The notes beneath the pieces are model-generated. The model was given only the letters and a program-made list of their open reading frames with translations, did no database searches and was not told the DNA's origin. From positions 1-35,457 of the IMG/VR virus record IMGVR_UViG_3300020122_000358: a stretch of 35,457 nucleotides of DNA; one strand, 5' to 3'. This stretch comes from a virus. Positions 21,652 to 29,481 of this stretch are shown piece after piece. The translations under genes were made by a program, and so were the position numbers. Each line of letters begins with the position of its first letter. The stretch's first letter is position 1.

Positions 21652-22610
21652 TTCTCCGGCCCTTCCCCGATCTGCTTGGCCCACTCAATGGCGCGTTGTA
21701 CGCCAGTGTGCAGCCGCGTGTAGTATGGCCCGTCGAACTCCTCAAAGTAACGCCTCATATCGAGGCGCACGGCCAGAGGCGCGCTCGTGGTCATCGGCGG
21801 TCCGATCTCAAGCCTCGCGCCCGTATGTTCGGCGATCATGTCGGCGAGCCCCAGAACGAGGATTTTCTTTGGGCTGCCGACGTTGTAGAGCGTGTGCTTG
21901 CCCGTCCCGAGGATATTCAGAAGCATTTCGGTGCAGTCGCTTATGTAGAGATAGCACCGCTTTGCGCGACCGGAATCGCGCAGCTTGATATGTCCATGCA
22001 GGCCGCCACGGATCAGGTCGCTCATAAGCCGCGTGTCGCCCTTTTTCACGCCAGGCCCATAGGCTAGGCAGACGCGGGCAATCTTGCACTCAATGGCGCC
22101 GCGGCGCTGCTCTGCTTGGACCAGTGCTTCGCCGCAACGCTTGCCCTCGATATAGGGCGCGCGCTCATGGGCGGGCGTCGTCTGGCCAATCATGATCTCG
22201 GAATGCGGAATGCTGGCGCCGCTATAGACCTCGGACGACGAGAGATAGAGGAACTTTCCGCCCGGTTTGACAGCGCGTAGCAACGCCGCTGTGCCCGCCG
22301 TATTCAGCAGGATGGTGGTTTCCGGGTCAGCGAGGAATTTCGCGGGCGTGGCGTAGCCTGCCGCATGGACAACGATGTCGTATTCTTGGATGGGAAAGGC
22401 GGCCAGGTCCTCGCCCAGCTTTGCCTCATGCGTCAGGCCGAGCACCTTGGCGCCAGCGTCCGCCATCGAGCGCGCTAGGTGCATGCCGATGAGGCCGGTG
22501 ACGCCAGCGATCAGGACATGCTTGCCCCGCAACCATTCCAGATCAACGTGCGCGGCTACACGCGCCGCATCTTCGCCGAGCAGGTCCCCCTTTGTCGCGC
22601 CCCAGGCCAT
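21648..22610 (-). CDS. NAD-dependent sugar epimerase/dehydratase (extended SDR)
   Basis: 320 aa. Rossmann GVTGLIG at 36-42, D-like region, LSSSEVYSG (active S), and Y153-IEG-K157. RVCLAYGPGVKKGDTRLMSDLIRGG is typical of nucleotide-sugar epimerases such as GDP-L-fucose synthase or UDP-glucose 4-epimerase types. The product is expected to be a nucleotide-sugar altered at C3-C5. It sits between the split transketolase and the DegT gene. Confidence 0.85.
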   Translation of the reverse strand: MAWGATKGDLLGEDAARVAAHVDLEWLRGKHVLIAGVTGLIGMHLARSMADAGAKVLGLTHEAKLGEDLAAFPIQEYDIVVHAAGYATPAKFLADPETTILLNTAGTAALLRAVKPGGKFLYLSSSEVYSGASIPHSEIMIGQTTPAHERAPYIEGKRCGEALVQAEQRRGAIECKIARVCLAYGPGVKKGDTRLMSDLIRGGLHGHIKLRDSGRAKRCYLYISDCTEMLLNILGTGKHTLYNVGSPKKILVLGLADMIAEHTGARLEIGPPMTTSAPLAVRLDMRRYFEEFDGPYYTRLHTGVQRAIEWAKQIGEGPEK

Positions 22611-23102
22611 CTAGCCTCGAAGCCGGATATAGGCGAAGGACCGTGAGCTGCACGCTAGAGCGATGGCCGTCGCGACCTTCTCGTCGTTGTCCGGTTCCAG
22701 CACCATGAGCCCGGGGATATTGCGGAGCATGGACTTCGATTCGGGGCAGTGGTGCGTGGGCCCGAGCTTCTGGTAATCGTTATTAAAGCCGCCCGACACC
22801 AAGAGCGCGGGCAATCGTTGTAACCCTAGGTCCAAGTAAATTTGCTCATAAGCGCGTCTGACCATGAAGGCATCAATCGTATGGAACAGCGGGTAGAAAC
22901 CGGCCATCGCTAATCCTGCGGCAAACGATATGCTGGCTTGTTCCATCACGCCAATATTCAGGCATCTAGTCGGGTGTTTCTTCATAGCATCTCGAAACGA
23001 AAAGACGCCGATGTCCCCGAGTAGAACGACAAATTTATCGTCGGTATCAAGAAGTTTGCTGGCGGCTGCAGCAAATGCCTGTCGCATTGCGGGGCTAGAC
23101 AT
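22611..23102 (-). CDS. transketolase pyrimidine (PYR) half, without the C-terminal domain
   Basis: 163 aa. Matches the PYR domain of transketolase-like C-terminal subunits: NIGVMEQASISFAAGLAMAGFYPLFHTI (E54, the conserved cofactor Glu), FMVRRAYEQIYLDLGLQRLP. Full C-terminal subunits are near 300 aa, so the terminal domain is missing here. It pairs with the TPP-binding half at 24268-25041, interrupted by three genes. No clear ribosome site is visible in front of its ATG. Confidence 0.75.
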   Translation of the reverse strand: MSSPAMRQAFAAAASKLLDTDDKFVVLLGDIGVFSFRDAMKKHPTRCLNIGVMEQASISFAAGLAMAGFYPLFHTIDAFMVRRAYEQIYLDLGLQRLPALLVSGGFNNDYQKLGPTHHCPESKSMLRNIPGLMVLEPDNDEKVATAIALACSSRSFAYIRLRG

Positions 23103-23742
23103 TTTGCCAAATGCGACCTTGGGCGATCAAATTTACCAGCGATAGACTAACTGAAAAATCCCTGGCTATTTCCTTGCGTTTATCTCCCGCAGAGAGGCGC
23201 CCTTTGATGGCTGCTGCCTGTGCAGCAGATAGTTTAGAATTGGGGTTTTTTTCGCCAAATGTATCTATCGGTCGTCGATTAATTACCTGCTGGCTTTGAG
23301 TGGCCCATCTGCAATTACCCGGTTCGTAATTGCCATTGGCGTCGATGCGATCTATGGAAAGGCTCGGTGGCCTTTCTCCCATATCCGCCAAAAAATTCTC
23401 GTACCTTCCCCAACGTTCGCAGACCTTGATGCTGCGGCCGCCGTAGTATTCATACGCGGAATCCTTGGGACAATTGCATCGGCGTCGCATTGCTTTCCAT
23501 ATGCGATATGTCGCCGACTTAGATTTCCCGTGAGTTCTTTGCCGCGCGCCGATTAGGTCATCCCGCCAGCAGCCGCAGCTAGACGTATTGCCATTCGCAA
23601 TGTATCCGGCCGCGCGAATCACTACCTTCCCACAATCGCATCGGCATTCCCACATAATGTGGCCCTTCCGCCTCTCATCAAGCGCGCGGATAGCCACGAG
23701 CCGCCCAAATCTTTCTCCAGCTATGTTTCCTGTAGTTCTCAT
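23095..23742 (-). CDS. HNH homing-endonuclease-like protein with C-terminal HTH
   Basis: 215 aa. N-terminal zinc-like CRCDCG...SCGC, then RIWKAMRRRCNCPKDSAYEYYGG, SIDRIDANGNYEPGNCRWAT (the HNH core, with the typical WATxxxQxxNRR), and a C-terminal HTH (LSAAQAAAIKGRLSAGDKRKEIARDFSVSLSLVNLI). Mobile phage endonucleases have this plan. Visibly more AT-rich than its neighbours, and it sits between the transketolase halves, overlapping the PYR gene by 8 bp. Likely a recent insertion. Confidence 0.8.
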   Translation of the reverse strand: MRTTGNIAGERFGRLVAIRALDERRKGHIMWECRCDCGKVVIRAAGYIANGNTSSCGCWRDDLIGARQRTHGKSKSATYRIWKAMRRRCNCPKDSAYEYYGGRSIKVCERWGRYENFLADMGERPPSLSIDRIDANGNYEPGNCRWATQSQQVINRRPIDTFGEKNPNSKLSAAQAAAIKGRLSAGDKRKEIARDFSVSLSLVNLIAQGRIWQNV

Positions 23743-24023
23743 CGTGCGGCGACCGCTGCCGCTCCCAGCGGTGTATCCGCCAATGCGCCAAGGGCGGCCC
23801 GATAGGCGTCGAGCGTTTCCTCCAGCGACTGGTCCATCGGCTTCGCCCGCTCGGCTATGAGCTTGCGGAGTGCCTTTGTATTCAGACCCTGGTTCTTGGC
23901 CACCGAGTAAAGCTCTTTGATGTCCTCTTGCAGGACGGCCTTCTCGCCCAGAAGACGCTCAATGCGCTCCACGTAGCTTTGCAGCATTTCCTTGTCTATC
24001 GAATTGTCCCCCGCGTTGCTCAT
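23739..24023 (-). CDS. GapR-like nucleoid-associated protein (DUF2312)
   Basis: 94 aa. DNA-binding dimer that recognises overtwisted DNA in alphaproteobacteria. The signature is nearly complete: YVERIERLLGEKAVLQEDIKELYSVAKNQGLNTKALRKLI. The C-terminal third extends beyond the usual end (PMDQSLEETLDAYRAALG). A phage copy could alter host chromosome replication, segregation or packing. Its start follows a coupled upstream stop. Confidence 0.85.
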   Translation of the reverse strand: MSNAGDNSIDKEMLQSYVERIERLLGEKAVLQEDIKELYSVAKNQGLNTKALRKLIAERAKPMDQSLEETLDAYRAALGALADTPLGAAAVAAR

Positions 24024-24271
24024 GACGTCTCCTCTAAAGGAATTTCGTGAAAGCGCGTCTCCAGATTTGGGCCGACGTCCATCTCGACGTATGCCAGCGG
24101 CATCGCATACAGGCGCTTGATCTCGCCGTAATCGACGATGAACTTCGCATCGCTCGGCCGCTTGCTGAGTTTCGTTTCCATCGCTTCGATCTGGGCCGCC
24201 ATCTGAAAGAACGGATCGCGGCCGACTTCAAATGTCGCGTCGTATCCGCGGCGCTGGGATACCAGTTTCAT
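24020..24271 (-). CDS. hypothetical protein, 83 aa
   Basis: Helical first half (PFFQMAAQIEAMETKLSK), then FIVDYGEIKRLYAMPLAYVEMDVGPNLETRFHEIPLEE. Overlaps the start of GapR and the end of the transketolase half. No family recognised. It may be a partner of one of those. Confidence 0.5.
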   Translation of the reverse strand: MKLVSQRRGYDATFEVGRDPFFQMAAQIEAMETKLSKRPSDAKFIVDYGEIKRLYAMPLAYVEMDVGPNLETRFHEIPLEETS

Positions 24272-25041
24272 GCGGGCACGCCCTCCAACTCTTCGAGGAT
24301 ATTCTGAAGCTCGACGGGATTAGGTGTGCGATGATGCCAAGCGTTCGGGTCCTGCTCCATGCGGGCGATGCCTTTGCCCTTCACGGTCTTGGCGACGACG
24401 ACCAGCGGACTAAGATACGGCACGGGATCCAGCGCTTGGGCAATCGCCCTGTGATCATGGCCGTCGCAGCGGAACACGGCCCAATCGAAGGCGGCGAATT
24501 TATTGGTCAGGTCGATCATCGGCGTGCTGCGCGTGGCGCTGCCATTGTCGTCGACGATCAGAACGAGGTTGCTCAAGGCGAACCGCGCAGCGAGCATGAT
24601 GGCTTCCCAGCAGCTCCCTTCATTCAGCTCCTGATCGCCGACGAGACAAAACACACGCGCGTCGGACTTCTGGAGGCGCAGCCCATAGGCGAGACCGACG
24701 GCCATCGGAAAGCCGTGGCCGAGAGAGCCAGTGGTGGCTTCAATGCCGGCCGCAACATTCCGTTCTGGATGGCCCAAGAGACCGCCCGGCTGGCAATAGT
24801 CATCTAAATTCAGCACGCTCAATTCTTCTAGGACGGCATAAAGCGCAAGCGACCCGTGTCCCTTGGACAGTATGAAGTGGTCGCCGAGCGGCCTCTCGTC
24901 GCCGCGCTCATTGAAGGCCATCGCCTTCCAATGGAGCACATGCACGATATCCAGAATGCTGAGCGCGCTCGGGATATGTCCCTCGCCAGCGTTGGCTGCG
25001 ACCTCGACGATCCGGCGCCGGAGGTGGTTGAGGCCGGTCAT
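24268..25041 (-). CDS. transketolase TPP-binding (N-terminal) half
   Basis: 257 aa; ATG 25041 overlaps the preceding stop. The TPP-binding motif is GDQELNEGS at 135-143 with N166 at the end (VDDN). HPERNVAAGIEATTGSLGHG and LSKGHGSLALYAV are typical of two-subunit transketolases in surface-sugar clusters. With the PYR half it would move two-carbon units, for example onto a ketosugar to make a branched sugar. Confidence 0.85.
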   Translation of the reverse strand: MTGLNHLRRRIVEVAANAGEGHIPSALSILDIVHVLHWKAMAFNERGDERPLGDHFILSKGHGSLALYAVLEELSVLNLDDYCQPGGLLGHPERNVAAGIEATTGSLGHGFPMAVGLAYGLRLQKSDARVFCLVGDQELNEGSCWEAIMLAARFALSNLVLIVDDNGSATRSTPMIDLTNKFAAFDWAVFRCDGHDHRAIAQALDPVPYLSPLVVVAKTVKGKGIARMEQDPNAWHHRTPNPVELQNILEELEGVPA

Positions 25042-26324
25042 CTGTTTGCGTAGTAATTGACCATCAGGGCGACCCAACTGATAAGCATTCCGCCGAACCC
25101 GAGCAGAAACCAATTGATCCATTTGTACGGCGGCTTCGGCGCTAGTGTCGGCGGATCGTGGCGGATGCGAACGGCACTGTATATATTGGGTGGAACATAG
25201 GTCACAGCGCCGGGAAGCAGCCACTTCGGATCGGGCGTGGCGTCGACGCCGGTGTCCGTCGTGACCACTTTCTCTTCCTTCAGCCCGTAGGTCTTGCGCA
25301 GTTCGGTCAGCAATTCCTTCTGCTGGGCCCTGTCGGTCACATTCAATACGCGGTCGAACGAGATGATCTTGGCGAACTCGGCGCGATAACCGATGTCGTG
25401 CTCGTCGACCATGCCCCATAGCTGGACGCGCCCGAGGATGCAGGGGCCAAGGCGCTCGCCGCCGTATTTAATCGCGTCGGTCAGCGTCTTCCACGCATGC
25501 ACGCCGTAGCCTTCGTCGGGCTTGCCTGTTGTCGGCTGGTTCGGTGCCCAAACGTGATTTGCGGCCACGCTGGCGACATAGCCGTGCTTGATGGTCCAGA
25601 TGCGCCATGCCGTGATCTCGCCGACCGTCATGCAGTGGGCGGGCATCGTCCGCTTGCCTTCGACGTGGGTTATCGAGCCCGAATAGGACGTGCCTCCGCC
25701 TCCGCTGATAGGATGCAAGAAGGCACTTGGCGGCGGCATCAGGTGTCGTGGGACTCCCATGGGCTTTAGTCCTGCTGCAAAAGAGGCGCGCTTGGCCGCA
25801 GGCACCGGCGGAGGCGTTGCTGCCGCAACAGCGGCCCTGGCCGCAGCGTTCATTGGGATCATCTCGGCATTCGGTGGCCCGTCGAAAGCCATCGTGCAGC
25901 CAGCATTGTAGTAAATGCCTTTGTAGTACAGCGGCGCCGTTAGCTTATAGAGCGGCGATTCGGCGGGCGTTACGCCGCCCGCTTTGGCGTCGCTGGTTCC
26001 AAGACCCGCGATGGTTGGGGCTGGGGCGTAGATGCCGGCTGTGACGGTGACGGAACTGGCTGAGACGCTGGCTCCGTCGTCTGGGGTACTGGCTGCGTCA
26101 GCGGGACTACCGTGTGACGCTTCACTGGGGCTCCGATGTGGGCCATGGTCACTCCTCCATTTGTCAATTGCCTGTTTGAAAATCTTCGCGTTTGCGGGAT
26201 CAGATTGGACGAAAGACGCACGGACGCGCGCGATTTCTTTCCAGTTCGTGCCGTCCAGACTGCCTTGGGCAACGTACTCGTCGGTGATTGGGTCCCAGCA
26301 TTGGCGGGTGACGGGGTTGCTCAT
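25038..26324 (-). CDS. multi-domain hypothetical protein with C-terminal membrane anchor
   Basis: 428 aa. Residues about 125-165 (LYKLTAPLYYKGIYYNAGC...FDGPPNAEMIPMNAAARAAV) match a segment of the capsid-region protein at 29482-29922 (YRLLKPFYAEGDVF...YDGIPNPEMEPLNGAARERM). The middle (CMTVGEITAWRIWTIKHG, GRVQLWGMVDEHDIGYRAEFA) is a domain widely found in uncharacterised bacterial proteins. The end has a membrane span (WFLLGFGGMLISWVALMV). The stretch 60-120 overlaps another ORF in a different frame. Confidence 0.6.
   Translation of the reverse strand: MSNPVTRQCWDPITDEYVAQGSLDGTNWKEIARVRASFVQSDPANAKIFKQAIDKWRSDHGPHRSPSEASHGSPADAASTPDDGASVSASSVTVTAGIYAPAPTIAGLGTSDAKAGGVTPAESPLYKLTAPLYYKGIYYNAGCTMAFDGPPNAEMIPMNAAARAAVAAATPPPVPAAKRASFAAGLKPMGVPRHLMPPPSAFLHPISGGGGTSYSGSITHVEGKRTMPAHCMTVGEITAWRIWTIKHGYVASVAANHVWAPNQPTTGKPDEGYGVHAWKTLTDAIKYGGERLGPCILGRVQLWGMVDEHDIGYRAEFAKIISFDRVLNVTDRAQQKELLTELRKTYGLKEEKVVTTDTGVDATPDPKWLLPGAVTYVPPNIYSAVRIRHDPPTLAPKPPYKWINWFLLGFGGMLISWVALMVNYYANR
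25970..26146 (-). CDS. 58-aa proline-rich ORF nested in another frame
   Basis: Starts at ATG 26146 right after a very strong ribosome site (GGAGGAGTGACC). It reads MAHIGAPVKRHTVVPL, then a Pro/Thr/Ser/Gln tail (TEPASQPVPSPSQPAS), much like small phage proteins that begin with an HTVVPL motif. It lies inside the 25038-26324 gene in another frame. Either the two overlap, or the upper gene contains a frameshift and its true second part starts here. Confidence 0.45.
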   Translation of the reverse strand: MAHIGAPVKRHTVVPLTQPVPQTTEPASQPVPSPSQPASTPQPQPSRVLEPATPKRAA

Positions 26325-26590
26325 GCCCTAGTCGCCTTCCGAGGAGCGGCGGGCTCGCGCCATTCCAGCCAGAATTGAAGCGCTTGGCGCAGGGCCTCGG
26401 ACCGCGTGATCTGCTGCCGTTCGGCGGCTTCGTCCAGCGCGTCAAGATGCAGCGACGTGACCCGGAACGTCAGCCGCTGATAGGTGGTGCGTTGTGTCCC
26501 CGCCTTCATTGGGCGCCCACTGTATGCCTCCGCCGCCGCCTTGTCACGAGAAACCGTATCAATCGGCTTCACTTCTCCATGCAGCCGCAT
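26321..26590 (-). CDS. ribbon-helix-helix DNA-binding protein
   Basis: 89 aa. Arc/CopG-type fold: YQRLTFRVTSLHLDALDEAAERQQITRSEALRQALQFWLEW, with the beta strand, helix, NG-like turn and second helix in order. ATG overlaps the upstream stop. It is the first gene of the reversed operon and only 13 bp from the oppositely oriented head operon, so it may regulate one or both. Confidence 0.75.
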   Translation of the reverse strand: MRLHGEVKPIDTVSRDKAAAEAYSGRPMKAGTQRTTYQRLTFRVTSLHLDALDEAAERQQITRSEALRQALQFWLEWREPAAPRKATRA

Positions 26591-26603
26591 TTTTCTTGCG
26601 GCA

Positions 26604-26948
26604 ATGCCGGACTATGAGCGCGAGCCGCCCGAACATCCGATACCGGAGGAGCCGTTTGATGCTTCCGACCCGGACCAGGTGCAGCGGGCCAAGCGCGATG
26701 AGGGTCGGCGGCTCAAGGAAATGCAGGACGCTATTCGCGGCCTGCTCGGCAAACCAGCCGGTCGACTATGGATGTGGAGACTGATGCAGCACTGCAATCT
26801 CACCCGCTCCAGCCACTCGCCGGGCGATCCGTACCAGACCGCCTATAACGAGGGCGCGCGTGCTGTTAGCCTTATCCTGAATTCCGACTTGTCGCAGGCC
26901 GACCCGAAGATGTATGCGCTGATGATCAAGGAAGCGGGCAATGGCTGA
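26604..26948 (+). CDS. Bbp19-like phage protein
   Basis: 114 aa; ATG 26604 preferred because the extension upstream crosses the divergent RHH gene. Pattern LLGKPAGRLWMWRLMQHCNLTRSSHSPGDPYQTAYNEGARAVSLILNSDLSQADPKMYALMIKE matches Bbp19 of Bordetella phage BPP-1. The gene opens the head operon. Confidence 0.75.
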   Translation: MPDYEREPPEHPIPEEPFDASDPDQVQRAKRDEGRRLKEMQDAIRGLLGKPAGRLWMWRLMQHCNLTRSSHSPGDPYQTAYNEGARAVSLILNSDLSQADPKMYALMIKEAGNG

Positions 26949-27843
26949 TCCAGTCGTTCCCGCTGCTCCTGCGGCCCCCATTGCTCCGGCCGCCGCCCCA
27001 GTCGCAGCGCCGGTTGCGGCCGCGGCGCCGACAGCCCCCGCTCCGGCGCCCGTCTCCCCGACCAACGGCGCTGCGGCACCCGCTCCCGCCGCTGCCCCCG
27101 TCAGCCCAGCGGCTCCGGTTGCTGCGGCGCCCGCGGTCGCGCCTGCCGAACCGGCGCCTGCCGCGCCAGCAGCTCCAGCCAAAGAACCCACTTCGCTTCT
27201 AACCAAAGCGGAAGAGCCGGCCCCAGCAGCCGAGGGCGATAAGAAGCCCGACGCCGATGCTGCCCCGGCAACAGAGGGCCCCGCAGAACCTGCGCCTGCC
27301 CCGAAGTACGAGCCCTTTACCTTCCCGGAAGGCTTAAAAGCCGGAGAGCAAGAGCTTGGTGCCTACACGACCGCGCTTGGCGAGTACGAACTCGCCATTG
27401 CCAAGGATCCGGCACAGGTCCATGGCGAGACCCAGAAACTGGGCCAGCGTCTGGTCGACATGCACATTGCCGAACTCGGCAAGATGCAGAAGGCGATGCA
27501 GGATAATCAGCGCGAAGTCTTCAACAAGCTTCAAGAGGATCTGGTCGAACAGGTGCGGAAGGACCCCGAAATCGGGGGCAACCGGTTCGACACATCCATC
27601 AACCGCGCACTCAATGTCATCAAGGAGTACGCCGGTTCCGATCAAAACCTGGCCCAGCTTCGGGCCGACCTGAAATACACCGGAGCGACGAACCTCCCGT
27701 CGCTGATCCGGCTCCTCAACAATATCGGCAAAGCGCTCAGCGAGCCCAAGGTTCCTGTTGTGGCCCCGCGTCCAGTGCAGACAGCGGCACAGCAGAACCC
27801 GAAGCAGCGCCGCTACGCCGGTTCCATACCCCAGAAAGGGTAA
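26941..27843 (+). CDS. scaffold-like head assembly protein with Ala/Pro-rich N-terminus
   Basis: 300 aa. The first 110 residues are almost only Ala, Pro and Val. The rest is helical (FPEGLKAGEQELGAYTTALG, ETQKLGQRLVDMHIAELGKMQKAM, FNKLQEDLVEQVRKDPEIGG, TNLPSLIRLLNNIGKALSEPK), as in scaffolding proteins encoded immediately upstream of coat genes. The start overlaps the end of the Bbp19-like gene. The role is inferred mostly from position. Confidence 0.65.
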   Translation: MADPVVPAAPAAPIAPAAAPVAAPVAAAAPTAPAPAPVSPTNGAAAPAPAAAPVSPAAPVAAAPAVAPAEPAPAAPAAPAKEPTSLLTKAEEPAPAAEGDKKPDADAAPATEGPAEPAPAPKYEPFTFPEGLKAGEQELGAYTTALGEYELAIAKDPAQVHGETQKLGQRLVDMHIAELGKMQKAMQDNQREVFNKLQEDLVEQVRKDPEIGGNRFDTSINRALNVIKEYAGSDQNLAQLRADLKYTGATNLPSLIRLLNNIGKALSEPKVPVVAPRPVQTAAQQNPKQRRYAGSIPQKG

Positions 27844-27846
27844 GCC

Positions 27847-28914
27847 ATGGTTGCGAATAGCTTCCTCTCTCTCGCCGACTGGGCCCGCCGCGTAGGGCCC
27901 GACGGCGCGATCGACGACATCGCCGAGATGTTGTCGCAGTGCAACGAAATCTTTGACGACATGATGTGGATTGAGGGCAATCTGCCCACTGGCCACAAGA
28001 CCACGCTTCGCACCGGTCTGCCGCAGGGCACATGGCGCATGCTCTATCAGGGCGTGCCGTACACAAAGAGCACGACTGCCCAGGTTACTGAGGGCACGGG
28101 CATGCTCGAGGCGTACAGCCAGATCGACAAGAAGCTGGCCGAACTCAACGGCGATGTGGCCGCCTTCCGCTACTCGGAAGACAACGCCCACCTCGAGGGT
28201 CTCAGCCAGCAGATGGCCCAGACCATCATGTACGGCAACGTGCTGGTGACGCCGCAGGCGTTCACCGGCTTCAGCCAGCGCTTCAATACCACGAGCACGA
28301 GCACGGCCCAGAACGCCGTCAACGTGCTGGACGGTGGCGGCACGGGCAGCGCCAACACCTCGCTCTGGCTCGTCGGCTGGGGTGAGCAGACCTGCTTCGG
28401 TATCTTCCCGAAGGCGTCGAAGGCTGGACTGGTCTTCGAGGACAAGGGCGATATCGTCCCCGGCTACGACGCCAACAGTCAGCGCTATGAGGCCTACACT
28501 TCCTGGTTCAAGTGGGAAGCCGGCCTTTGCGTCAAGGATTGGCGGTATGTCTGCCGTCTGGCCAACATCGACACGACCACGGCGGCGCTGGGCCTGCAGA
28601 ACACGACGGCCCCGATCGACCTCTTCTCGTTCATGTCCCGCATGGTGGTGCGTCTGCCGACCATGGCTCGGCGTGAATCCGGCATCGTCAAGACCGACGC
28701 GCCGGATGAAGTGGCGCCGGGTATTCGTCCGGCCTTCTACTGCAACCGCACCGTCCGCGAATTCCTGGACATCCAGGCCATTCGCGACAAGAACGTCCTG
28801 CTGCGCCCGACCGAGTATGCCGGCCAGCCGGTCATCGAATTCCGCCAAATCCCCATCCGTGTGGTCGACCAGCTTCTCAATACCGAGACGCAGGTCACTT
28901 CGAGCACGTCGTAA
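27847..28914 (+). CDS. major capsid protein (BPP-1 Bbp17-like)
   Basis: 355 aa, starts three bases after the scaffold stop. HK97-type coat of the BPP-1 group: N-terminal VANSFLSLADWARRVGPDG, EMLSQCNEIFDDMMWIEGNLPTGH, TTLRTGLPQGTWRMLYQGV, later MARRESGIVKTD and the C-terminal RPTEYAGQPVIEFRQIPIRVVDQLL. Length and location are as expected. Confidence 0.85.
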   Translation: MVANSFLSLADWARRVGPDGAIDDIAEMLSQCNEIFDDMMWIEGNLPTGHKTTLRTGLPQGTWRMLYQGVPYTKSTTAQVTEGTGMLEAYSQIDKKLAELNGDVAAFRYSEDNAHLEGLSQQMAQTIMYGNVLVTPQAFTGFSQRFNTTSTSTAQNAVNVLDGGGTGSANTSLWLVGWGEQTCFGIFPKASKAGLVFEDKGDIVPGYDANSQRYEAYTSWFKWEAGLCVKDWRYVCRLANIDTTTAALGLQNTTAPIDLFSFMSRMVVRLPTMARRESGIVKTDAPDEVAPGIRPAFYCNRTVREFLDIQAIRDKNVLLRPTEYAGQPVIEFRQIPIRVVDQLLNTETQVTSSTS

Positions 28915-28941
28915 GGCAAGCGGGGAAAGGAGAACCATCAC

Positions 28942-29466
28942 ATGATCCTCGACAACAGCCTTGTATTCTCGAACGCCCAGAGCTTCTCCGGGACCACGAC
29001 CGGGACCAGCTCTTCGGTGATCGACCTCTCTGGCGGCTCGAACTTCATTCCTTCGAGCGGCTTCCCGACCATGGGCGGCGATGCGGTCTACGGTGCCGAT
29101 CTCGGCATCGGCGACGGCGAAGCCTTCCCGAAGGTCTTCTGCGACATCACTTCGATGGCGGGCGTCAGCGGCTCGGCCAGCATTAACATTCAGTTCCAGG
29201 GGTCGACGGACTCGACCAACTGGACCACGTATGTTGAGACTGGCGCGATCGCTTCGACGTCGATCACAACGCCTGCCAAGGTGGCGGCCTTCGATTGGCC
29301 GTTGCGGCGTCTGACCACGGATGCGCTGCCCCGTTATGTCCGGCTCAACTACGTGTTGACCGGCGGCGGCCAGTTCACCGGTTCGGCGCTGATCTCCGCT
29401 TGGATCGCACTGCAGCGGTCCGATTGGAGCGCCGGCAAGTACCCGAGCAACTACGTGGCCGTGTAG
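28942..29466 (+). CDS. Bbp16-like capsid cement protein
   Basis: 174 aa. AAAGGAGAACCATCAC precedes the ATG. Beta-rich protein (NSLVFSNAQSFSGTTTGTSSSVIDL...GIGDGEAFPKVFCDI...VRLNYVLTGGGQFTGSALISAWI) matching the Bbp16 capsid-decoration family that follows the coat gene in BPP-1-like phages. It would stabilise the shell. Confidence 0.8.
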   Translation: MILDNSLVFSNAQSFSGTTTGTSSSVIDLSGGSNFIPSSGFPTMGGDAVYGADLGIGDGEAFPKVFCDITSMAGVSGSASINIQFQGSTDSTNWTTYVETGAIASTSITTPAKVAAFDWPLRRLTTDALPRYVRLNYVLTGGGQFTGSALISAWIALQRSDWSAGKYPSNYVAV

Positions 29467-29481
29467 GCCAAAGGAGAAACC

